From: an uncultured Actinomyces sp.
GTDB taxonomy: Bacteria > Actinomycetota > Actinomycetes > Actinomycetales > Actinomycetaceae
Direction: 5' to 3'
Assembly: GCA_945949035.1 (NCBI GenBank)
Contig: CAMFDH010000121.1
Span: 1-5,010 of the forward strand
Length of the DNA stretch: 5,010 nucleotides
The notes below the pieces were generated by a model, which was not told the DNA's origin, did no database searches, and saw only the letters and a program-made list of their open reading frames with translations. The position numbers and the translations under genes were made by a program. Positions 1 to 5,010 of this stretch are shown one piece after another. Each line of letters begins with the position of its first letter. Position 1 is the stretch's first letter.

Positions 1-870
1 GTCAACCACAATCGCGTTGAAGGGGCCGTGAACATTCGCCAGGGTGTGATCGCGCGGAACCAGAGTGGGGTGAACTCGAACTGAGACACCCTCAGAACCG
101 TCCTCCTGGGTGACACGTTCGGCAATAGCCAGGAGCTTGATGACATTGCCACCGGCCTCGGCTTCCGCGATGTCGTCCGCGGTGATCTTAGAGATCCCCT
201 CAACCGCCACATCCTCAATTGAGACTCTGGTGTGGAATGCCAGCGAGGCAAGGATGGCGCACTTTGCCGCAGCATCTAGGCCCTCAACATCGGCGGTTGG
301 GTCGGCTTCTGCAAAGCCCAGTCTCTGGGCCTCAGCCAACGCATCTTCATACGACGCACCGGTCTGGGTCATGGCATCAAGGATGAAGTTGGTGGTTCCG
401 TTGACAATGCCAAGGACGCGCAGGATCTTGTCACCAACCATCGACTCTCGAAGGCCGTAGACAACGGGGACTGCACCCGCAACCGCGGCCTCGTAGTAGA
501 GGTCGGCGCCACCGGCACTGGCGGCCTCATGGAGTTCGGGTCCGTGAGCCGCAATCAACGCCTTGTTGCCTGTGACGACCGTCTTGCCCTTTCGCAGGGC
601 GTCAAGAACGTAGGTCCGCGGGGGTTCAATACCGCCGATCAGCTCAATGACCAGGTCGGCATTGTCGATGGCTGTTTGCGCGTCGGTTGTCAGCAGAGCC
701 GGATCGATCTCTGCGTCCCGCGGAGCCGAGACATCCCGGACCACGACTGACTGCAGGTTCAGTTCTGCCCCGGCACGCGCCCGCAGGTCACCGCCCTGCT
801 CTTCAATCAGTCGAATCACCTGGGAACCGACCGTGCCCGCACCCAATACCGCGACGTTTACTGTTGCCAT
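1..870 (-). CDS. hom: Homoserine dehydrogenase (N-terminal 290 residues; C-terminus outside window)
   Basis: This enzyme reduces L-aspartate-4-semialdehyde to L-homoserine with NAD(P)H, the step that commits carbon to threonine and methionine instead of lysine. The frame is open from the ATG at 870 to the window edge, 290 codons without a stop. The protein starts MATVNVAVLGAGTVGSQV, whose GAGTVG (residues 10-15) is the Rossmann dinucleotide loop. TGNKALIA (100-107) holds the conserved lysine K103. NGTTNFIL (157-164) is the family signature. The stretch AEADPTADVEGLDAAAK (187-203) carries E188, D199 and K203, which align with yeast E208, D219 and K223 of the substrate/catalytic site. Bacterial Hom is usually about 430-440 residues with a C-terminal ACT domain for threonine feedback; that part is not visible here. 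A GAAGGG Shine-Dalgarno (877-882) lies 6 nt before the ATG. It is the last visible gene after lysA, and the lysA-hom order is known from corynebacteria and mycobacteria. Confidence 0.96.
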   Translation of the reverse strand, partial: MATVNVAVLGAGTVGSQVIRLIEEQGGDLRARAGAELNLQSVVVRDVSAPRDAEIDPALLTTDAQTAIDNADLVIELIGGIEPPRTYVLDALRKGKTVVTGNKALIAAHGPELHEAASAGGADLYYEAAVAGAVPVVYGLRESMVGDKILRVLGIVNGTTNFILDAMTQTGASYEDALAEAQRLGFAEADPTADVEGLDAAAKCAILASLAFHTRVSIEDVAVEGISKITADDIAEAEAGGNVIKLLAIAERVTQEDGSEGVSVRVHPTLVPRDHTLANVHGPFNAIVVD

Positions 871-894
871 CTTTAGCCCTTCGTGACGAGGTCG

Positions 895-926
895 CGGTGG
901 GGATGCATCCATTCGCACCCCCACCG
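895..926 (-). other. Stem-loop between lysA and hom
   Basis: In the transcribed (minus) direction, CGGTGGGGGTGCG (926-914) pairs with TGCATCCCCACCG (907-895) around the loop AATGGA. This gives a 13-bp stem with two G-U pairs and eight consecutive Watson-Crick pairs at the base. It begins 14 nt after the lysA stop and ends 12 nt before the hom Shine-Dalgarno. No U-tract follows, so it is not a textbook intrinsic terminator. It could protect the upstream mRNA from 3' exonucleases, weaken read-through into hom, or be a U-less terminator. The structure is read from the sequence; its function is inferred. Confidence 0.6.
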
Positions 927-940
927 TGTTTGGCGCTAGG

Positions 941-2248
941 TTACGCGGAAGCGGCGTCCCCCTGCTTGAGTGGATCAAGTTCTGGTTTTCCGAGGTCCTC
1001 AGTTACCTCAAACCCGGCGATGGTGGCGAAGTAGTCGCGAGGCGTCTCGGCACGGCGAATCATGCGGAATGATCCGTCCTCTTCGAGAAGAACCTCTGCT
1101 GAACGCAGTTTGCCATTGTAGTTGTAGCCCATGGAGTGCCCGTGGGCTCCGGTGTCATGGATGACAACCAGGTCGCCAATCTCGATCTCTGGGAGTTCAC
1201 GGTCAATCGCAAACTTGTCATTGTTTTCGCACAGTGAGCCAGTTACGTCGTAGACGTGGTCGAGTGCCGCATCTTCCTTACCGGCCACGGTGATGTGGTG
1301 GTACGCGCCGTACATGGCAGGTCGCAGCAGGTTCACGGCACTGGCATCCAGGCCGACGTACTGCTTGTGAATATTCTTGTGGTGCAGGGCGGTGGCGATC
1401 AGCCAGGCATTCGGACCGGTGATGAACCGACCCAGTTCAGCAACGACCGCCAGATCCTTCATTCCGGAAGCCCCGATGGTCTCGTTGTAGGCGGCGTGAA
1501 CCTTACGTCCGATGTACTCGAGGTCGGCGTTGGGCATGCCCGGCTCATAGGGGATTCCGACTCCACCGGATAGGTTGACCAGGAAGAACTCTGCATCGCA
1601 CTGCTCATGCAGGTCGACGACCAGTTGGAAGAGGATCTTCGCCAGCGTCGGGTAGTAGTCACTATCCGTGGTGTTAGAAGCCAGGAAAGAATGGATCCCG
1701 AAGCGCTTGGCACCCAGCTCTTTGAGTCGGTTGATTGCGACGGGCATTTGCTGCGGGGTCAGTCCGTACTTGGCCTCTCCGGGGTCGCCCATGACCGTGG
1801 TACCCAGCTTGAAGTCCCCACCCGGGTTGAAGCGCAGGCAAATGTCTTCCGGGATCCCGCCGTTCTCTGCGAGGAAGTCAATGTGGCTGATGTCGTCCAG
1901 GTTGATGATGGCACCCAGTTTGCGTGCCAACTGGTATTCCTCAGCCGAAGTCACGTTGGAGGAGAACATGATTTCATGCCCCTTGAAACCCATGGCATCG
2001 GCTAGGAGCAGCTCCGTGTAGGACGAGCAGTCAACCCCGCACCCCTGATCCTTGAGCAACTTGAGGATTGCAGCATTCGGGGTTGCCTTGACCGCAAAGT
2101 ACTCTTTGAAGCCCTGGTTCCAAGAGAAGGCCTGCTGCAGGCTGGTGACATTCTTTCGAATCCCGGCGGCATCGTAGAGGTGGAACGGGGTGGGGATCTC
2201 TGCGGTGATCTCCCGTAGCTTCTCAAGGCTTGGAGCTGGGCGGGGCAT
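941..2248 (-). CDS. lysA: Diaminopimelate decarboxylase (fold-type III PLP enzyme)
   Basis: This enzyme decarboxylates meso-diaminopimelate to L-lysine, the last step of lysine synthesis, in the cytoplasm. The 435-residue protein has the alanine-racemase-like barrel with FAVKATPN (51-58), where K54 is the PLP Schiff-base lysine. Next come the glycine loop NLSGGVGIPY (225-234), ELGRFITGPN (271-280, in place of the common EPGR), GSLCENNDKF (337-346) with the active-site C340/E341 pair, and GYNYNG (374-379) with the C-terminal PLP-contacting tyrosine Y374. The usual HxHIGSQ is IHSFLASN (185-192) here, so the histidine that normally stacks on PLP appears replaced by F188. This looks like a divergent LysA subfamily and not a broken gene, since the other active-site residues are intact. 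Start: AAAGGA (2255-2260) lies 6 nt before the ATG. It follows dapL by 77 nt and precedes hom by 70 nt, consistent with an operon. A related decarboxylase acting on another substrate is less likely given the neighbours. Confidence 0.94.
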   Translation of the reverse strand: MPRPAPSLEKLREITAEIPTPFHLYDAAGIRKNVTSLQQAFSWNQGFKEYFAVKATPNAAILKLLKDQGCGVDCSSYTELLLADAMGFKGHEIMFSSNVTSAEEYQLARKLGAIINLDDISHIDFLAENGGIPEDICLRFNPGGDFKLGTTVMGDPGEAKYGLTPQQMPVAINRLKELGAKRFGIHSFLASNTTDSDYYPTLAKILFQLVVDLHEQCDAEFFLVNLSGGVGIPYEPGMPNADLEYIGRKVHAAYNETIGASGMKDLAVVAELGRFITGPNAWLIATALHHKNIHKQYVGLDASAVNLLRPAMYGAYHHITVAGKEDAALDHVYDVTGSLCENNDKFAIDRELPEIEIGDLVVIHDTGAHGHSMGYNYNGKLRSAEVLLEEDGSFRMIRRAETPRDYFATIAGFEVTEDLGKPELDPLKQGDAASA

Positions 2249-2292
2249 AAGTGGTCCTTTGTCTAGCAGGTACGAAGGTCAAAGTTAGATGG

Positions 2293-2310
2293 CCCCGGTC
2301 AAAGCCGGGG
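2293..2310 (-). other. Short GC-rich hairpin between dapL and lysA
   Basis: CCCCGG (2293-2298) and CCGGGG (2305-2310) form a perfect 6-bp stem, extendable by one G-T pair, around a short loop. It lies 15 nt beyond the dapL stop and about 33 nt before the lysA Shine-Dalgarno. No T-run follows on the minus strand, so it is a poor intrinsic terminator and could instead be an intercistronic mRNA structure. The same gap contains a direct repeat of CTTTGACC on the minus strand (2304-2297 and 2284-2277, 20-nt period), of unknown meaning. Confidence 0.4.
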
Positions 2311-2325
2311 TAACAGTCAGGTGCT

Positions 2326-3552
2326 CTAGGCCCTGAGCTGTGGAAGTAGGCCGGTAAGCCGCGTAACCGCTTCCTGAGTGGTCTCGAAAGAACCAAACGC
2401 GCTGAGCCTGAACTGCCCCTCTCCGGCGGGCCCAAACCCGACTCCGGGGGTGCCGACAATCTGGGCGTTGTTGAGAAGGAAGTCAAAGAAGGCCCACGAG
2501 TCCATTCCGCCCGGGCACTTGAACCAAACGTAGGGAGAGTTGTCTCCGCCGACCGCTTCGATTCCGGCACCCAGCAGCGCCTCACGGATCAGTGCCGCAT
2601 TGCGCAGGTAGTAGTCCACGGCCTCCTGAACCTGCACCCGCCCCTCGGGGGTGTAAATCGCGGCCGCCGCCTTCTGCACGATGTACGGAGTTCCGTTGAA
2701 CTTGGTGGCCTGACGGCGGTTCCACATGGCGTGAACCGAGACCCCGTCGACTACCAGGGCCTTCGGAACCACGGTCCACGAGCAGCGCAGGCCGGTGAAC
2801 CCCGCGGTCTTCGAGAAGCTTCCGAACTCAATCGCAACCTCTTCGGCACCCTCGATCTCATAGATGCTGCGAGGAATGGAGTCATCGGTGATGAAGGCAC
2901 GGTAGGCGGCATCAAAGAGGATCACAGCCCCGTTGTCCCGGGCGTACTGAACCCATCCAGCCAGTTCATCCCGGGTCAGTGTGGTTCCGGTGGGGTTGTT
3001 GGGGTAGCAGAGGTAGATCAGGTCAACCTTTTCGGTTGGGAGTGGGGGCTTGTAACCATTCCCCTCATTACAGGGCAGATAAACCAGGTTGGACCAGCGG
3101 CTACCTTCGTAGTCACCGAGGCGCCCAGCCATGGCATTGGAATCGATGTAAACCGGGTAGACCGGATCAGCCACCGCCACCTTCGCATCGGCCGCGAATA
3201 GTTCCTGAATGTTCCCCGTATCGGACTTGGCCCCATCTCCGATGAACACCTCATCAGCATCGAGAGAAACCCCGATCACCCCGTACTCGCCCTCAGCAAT
3301 CGCCTCCCGAAGGAAGGCGTAGCCCTGTTCAGGACCGTATCCGGCAAAGGTTGCAGACTGTGCCTGCTCCTCAACAGCGTCATGAAGGGCAGAGACCACC
3401 GCGGGAGCCAGCGGCAGCGTCACGTCTCCGATACCCAGGCGAAGAACCTGCTGATCAGGGTGAGCCTGCTGGTACTCATTGACCTTCTTGGCGATATCGC
3501 TGAAAAGATACGAGGCCGGAATCTTCTGAAACTCTGTGTTTAGCACTGACAT
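2326..3552 (-). CDS. dapL: LL-diaminopimelate aminotransferase
   Basis: This PLP enzyme converts tetrahydrodipicolinate plus glutamate directly to LL-2,6-diaminopimelate and 2-oxoglutarate, replacing the DapD/DapC/DapE acyl-blocked route. The 408-residue protein matches DapL along its length and at its usual size (about 400-410). It starts with NTEFQKIPASYLFSDIAKKV (5-24), followed by RLGIGDVTLPL (38-48), GYGPEQG (71-77), GDGAKSD (105-111), DPVYPVYIDSN (129-139), YPNNPTG (183-189), FDAAY (213-217), SFSKTAGFTGLRCSW (245-259) with Schiff-base K248, and FRLSAFG (381-387) with the carboxylate-binding R382. The SYLFS N-terminus, GDGAK and YxxYxDSN blocks separate DapL from ordinary AspC/DapC-type class I aminotransferases. 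It lies 6 nt after dapB and before lysA, which supports the function. Start: AAGAGG abuts the ATG at 3552 with no spacing, whereas the in-frame GTG at 3546 has ideal 6-nt spacing, so the true protein may be two residues shorter. Confidence 0.95.
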   Translation of the reverse strand: MSVLNTEFQKIPASYLFSDIAKKVNEYQQAHPDQQVLRLGIGDVTLPLAPAVVSALHDAVEEQAQSATFAGYGPEQGYAFLREAIAEGEYGVIGVSLDADEVFIGDGAKSDTGNIQELFAADAKVAVADPVYPVYIDSNAMAGRLGDYEGSRWSNLVYLPCNEGNGYKPPLPTEKVDLIYLCYPNNPTGTTLTRDELAGWVQYARDNGAVILFDAAYRAFITDDSIPRSIYEIEGAEEVAIEFGSFSKTAGFTGLRCSWTVVPKALVVDGVSVHAMWNRRQATKFNGTPYIVQKAAAAIYTPEGRVQVQEAVDYYLRNAALIREALLGAGIEAVGGDNSPYVWFKCPGGMDSWAFFDFLLNNAQIVGTPGVGFGPAGEGQFRLSAFGSFETTQEAVTRLTGLLPQLRA

Positions 3553-3558
3553 CCTCTT

Positions 3559-4332
3559 CTAACCCAACAGGTCTTCCATGGTGTAAAAACCAGCCGGCGA
3601 ACCGGCCACAAACGCAGCTGCTCTCAGCGCGCCAAAACCAAAAACATCGCGGGACTGGGCGACATGCCTCAGCTCAACAATCTCGTCGTTCAGAAGGAAC
3701 GTCACCGTGTGTTCCCCGACCACCGTCCCACCCCGCACCGAGTGCACCCCGATCTCATCACCGCGGGCTCCGACCTCATCGGGGCGGCGACCGTAGACAA
3801 AATGCCGCGACGGATCAGTTGAGTCACGGATAGCTTCCGCAAGCGTCAGTGCGGTTCCCGAGGGCGCATCCACCTTGAGGCGGTGGTGTGCCTCAACCAC
3901 TTCGGCGTCCACGGGCCCCAGCATGGCCCCGGCATTTTCAACCAGGCGCCGCAGAACATTGACGCCCAGCGATAGGTTCGAAGAACGAAGAAGCGGCACG
4001 ACCTCGGCAGCCCGGCGAATCAGCTCGATCTGCTCGGCACTGTGGCCGGTAGCCGCGATAACCAGGGGCTTCCCGGTCTCAACCACAAACTCAAGCACCT
4101 CATCTAGGGCGTCGGCACGTGAAGAGTCAATCACGACATCAAAGTCAGATGCTGCAGAGGCCTCTTTGAGCGACCTATAGAGAGGTACAGATAGGGCGTC
4201 CTCACCCCGGGTCTCAACCAGGTGCTGATCCACCGCGGCAACCACCTTGACCTGGGACTCAGAATCCGTTTCCGCCGCTGCGATAATCGCCTGTCCGAGG
4301 CGTCCGGCCCCATAGACCACCACCCGTGTCAT
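3559..4332 (-). CDS. dapB: 4-hydroxy-tetrahydrodipicolinate reductase
   Basis: DapB reduces the DapA product hydroxy-tetrahydrodipicolinate with NAD(P)H to tetrahydrodipicolinate, which DapL then uses. Counting from the ATG at 4332, the 257-residue protein (family range about 245-275) starts MTRVVVYGAGRLGQA. It has a Rossmann GAGRLG loop (8-13), acidic D35 after the second strand, AATGHS (93-98) where other DapBs have GTTG, EAHHRLKVDAPSGTAL (147-162) with the catalytic pair H149 and K153, and RGGTVVGEHTV (200-210). Start choice: a strong GGAGGT (4337-4342) lies 4 nt before the ATG at 4332. A longer frame from TTG at 4347 would bury that site and add five residues before the Rossmann strand, so it is unlikely. 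It appears to be the first gene of the unit, since the upstream neighbour is divergent. The TAG stop is 6 nt from the dapL ATG, which suggests coupled translation. Confidence 0.96.
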   Translation of the reverse strand: MTRVVVYGAGRLGQAIIAAAETDSESQVKVVAAVDQHLVETRGEDALSVPLYRSLKEASAASDFDVVIDSSRADALDEVLEFVVETGKPLVIAATGHSAEQIELIRRAAEVVPLLRSSNLSLGVNVLRRLVENAGAMLGPVDAEVVEAHHRLKVDAPSGTALTLAEAIRDSTDPSRHFVYGRRPDEVGARGDEIGVHSVRGGTVVGEHTVTFLLNDEIVELRHVAQSRDVFGFGALRAAAFVAGSPAGFYTMEDLLG

Positions 4333-4370
4333 GCCTACCTCCACCAACTCAAGGCCTTACGATTCCACCC

Positions 4371-4385
4371 TTGTTAGGGTAACAA
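4371..4385. promoter_or_regulatory. Perfect 15-bp palindrome, candidate operator
   Basis: TTGTTA-GGG-TAACAA has two exact 6-bp inverted arms around a 3-bp centre. It lies 38 nt upstream of the dapB ATG and about 75 nt before the glycosylase start. A TANNNT-like hexamer falls inside it on each strand, so a bound protein could block either promoter. The symmetry is seen directly; an operator role and the identity of any regulator are inferred and unknown. Confidence 0.4.
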
Positions 4386-4446
4386 CGCCCTCCGACAGAA
4401 ACCATGTCCGTCCAGCCACACCCTGTAGGCGGCTGCGACAAACCGG

Positions 4447-4452
4447 TAGGAT
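4447..4452 (+). promoter_or_regulatory. Possible -10 hexamer of the glycosylase gene
   Basis: TAGGAT fits the actinobacterial TANNNT -10 pattern and ends 7 nt before the A of the ATG at 4460, so transcription could begin at or one base before the start codon. No clear -35 is seen. The AGGA inside it (8 nt before the ATG) could instead act as a weak Shine-Dalgarno, so the two readings compete. Confidence 0.3.
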
Positions 4453-4459
4453 CCGGACT

Positions 4460-5010
4460 ATGAAACCGGACCAGTCAGCGCGGGAACCAGGGGAAATCCT
4501 CACCCTTCCCGCACACGACTACTCCGCCAATGTGCCACTCCCCCGCACCTTCTATGAGCGGGAAACCCTGGTGGTCGCCCAGGACCTGGTGGGCTGCTAC
4601 CTCCACCGCCGACTCCCTGAAGAGCTCGGCGGAGGGATGCTGGTCGGTCGCATCTCCGAAACCGAGGGGTACCTGGGTGAGAACGACGACGCCGCACACA
4701 CGGCCCGCGGTCGCACCAAGAGGAACGCGGTCATGTTTGGCCCACCCGGCCACGCCTACGTCTACCTCATCTACGGCATGTGGTGGAACCTCAATGCGGT
4801 CACCCGCCCCGAAGGTACGGGTGAGGGCGTCCTCATCCGCGGCATCCACCCGGTCGAAGGAACCGAAACTATGCGAGAGCTGCGCTTTGGTCGCAAGAAC
4901 ATCGCTGACGGACCGGGCAAGCTATGCCAGGCGCTAGCGATAACCGGGGATGACTACGGCACCGACCTCACGAGCGGGGACATCTTCATTACCCCGCGCA
5001 CAGAGGCCCT
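4460..5010 (+). CDS. 3-methyladenine DNA glycosylase, AAG/MPG family (N-terminal 183 residues; C-terminus outside window)
   Basis: This monofunctional base-excision repair enzyme removes alkylated purines such as 3-methyladenine from DNA. The frame runs from ATG 4460 to the window edge, 183 full codons without a stop; bacterial members are about 190-220 residues, so little is missing. After a variable N-terminus come LPRTFYERETLVVAQDLVG (27-45), RISETEGYLGENDDAAH (64-80) and TKRNAVMFGPPGHAYVYLIY (86-105). Aligned with human AAG, E69 is the general-base glutamate (E125). Y71, H80 and Y102 form the base pocket (Y127, H136, Y159), Y105 is the intercalating tyrosine (Y162), and R127 in VLIRGIHP matches R182. 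The first 24 or so residues precede the conserved core, so a GTG at residue 25 is possible, but it has no Shine-Dalgarno. The gene is divergent from dapB and has no evident functional link to lysine synthesis. Confidence 0.94.
   Translation, partial: MKPDQSAREPGEILTLPAHDYSANVPLPRTFYERETLVVAQDLVGCYLHRRLPEELGGGMLVGRISETEGYLGENDDAAHTARGRTKRNAVMFGPPGHAYVYLIYGMWWNLNAVTRPEGTGEGVLIRGIHPVEGTETMRELRFGRKNIADGPGKLCQALAITGDDYGTDLTSGDIFITPRTEA

Larger units (their letters stand above)
4333..4459. promoter_or_regulatory. Divergent dapB / glycosylase intergenic region
   Basis: This 127-nt gap between the divergent dapB and glycosylase starts must hold promoters for both unless transcription enters from elsewhere. 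It contains a perfect palindrome at 4371-4385, a minus-strand TACCCT (4381-4376) that could be the dapB -10, a plus-strand TAGGAT (4447-4452) that could be the glycosylase -10, and the dapB Shine-Dalgarno. I see no convincing TTGACA-like -35 at 16-18 nt from either hexamer. Confidence 0.5.

Noticed and set aside
110..460. Plus-strand open frame of 116 codons opposite hom
   Set aside because: It is antisense to a clearly conserved homoserine dehydrogenase frame, is rich in Ser/Ala/Thr/Arg as expected of a GC-rich shadow, and shows no recognisable motif.
2293..2310. Intrinsic terminator after dapL
   Set aside because: The stem is only 6 bp and no T-run follows in the transcribed direction. The downstream lysA belongs to the same pathway, so read-through is expected.
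2308..2315. 8-mer GGGTAACA shared with the palindrome region (4377-4384), as a possible second operator half-site
   Set aside because: Only one arm is present here, and an 8-base match between two gaps of this size can easily arise by chance.
2223..2585. Minus-strand open frame of 120 codons overlapping dapL and the lysA start
   Set aside because: It lies in another frame of the conserved dapL gene, and its composition (Pro, Ser, Arg rich) is that of an out-of-frame shadow.
4440..4469. Direct repeat AAACCGG (4440-4446 and 4463-4469) around the glycosylase start
   Set aside because: It is only seven bases, one copy lies inside the coding region, and nothing else supports a site.
4475..4849. 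Minus-strand open frame of 124 codons opposite the glycosylase
   Set aside because: The plus-strand frame carries every AAG active-site residue, so the antisense frame is a by-product of codon bias.
1..5010. Mobile element, CRISPR array, tRNA/rRNA, riboswitch or novel system
   Set aside because: Nearly all of the window is filled by five conserved housekeeping genes. The gaps are too short for a lysine riboswitch (the dapB leader is at most 127 nt and lacks recognisable conserved blocks), and no terminal repeats or repeat arrays are seen.

Overview
The window is an ordinary chromosomal biosynthesis region. It has four tightly spaced minus-strand genes of the aspartate-family (lysine/threonine/methionine) pathway and one divergent plus-strand DNA repair gene that runs off the right edge. 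Base composition is moderately G+C-rich (by eye, high fifties percent). The Shine-Dalgarno sites are purine-rich. A lysA-hom neighbourhood, as in corynebacteria and mycobacteria, together with TANNNT-like -10 hexamers, fits an actinomycete-like high-GC Gram-positive. This placement is an inference from general style; no single marker fixes the taxon.

Layout, in transcription order on the minus strand: dapB (4332 to 3559), dapL (3552 to 2326), lysA (2248 to 941) and hom (870 to beyond position 1, so C-terminally cut by the window). The dapB-dapL gap is only 6 nt. The dapL-lysA and lysA-hom gaps are 77 and 70 nt, and each contains a GC-rich stem-loop with no U-tract after it. The genes are probably one transcription unit whose promoter lies in the 127-nt divergent region before dapB. 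On the other side of that region, an AAG/MPG-type 3-methyladenine DNA glycosylase gene starts at 4460 and continues past 5010.

How the genes work together: DapB makes tetrahydrodipicolinate. DapL transaminates it directly to LL-diaminopimelate, skipping the acyl-blocked DapD/DapC/DapE steps. An epimerase (DapF, not in the window) would give meso-DAP, and LysA decarboxylates that to lysine. Hom takes the other branch of aspartate semialdehyde towards homoserine, threonine and methionine. Aspartokinase, aspartate semialdehyde dehydrogenase, dapA and dapF are not in the window.

I found no mobile element, CRISPR array, tRNA, rRNA or evident novel system. The points that merit a second look are the DapL route, a LysA of a divergent subfamily, two intercistronic hairpins, a perfect 15-bp palindrome in the divergent promoter region, a possible leaderless start for the glycosylase, and start-codon corrections for dapB and dapL.
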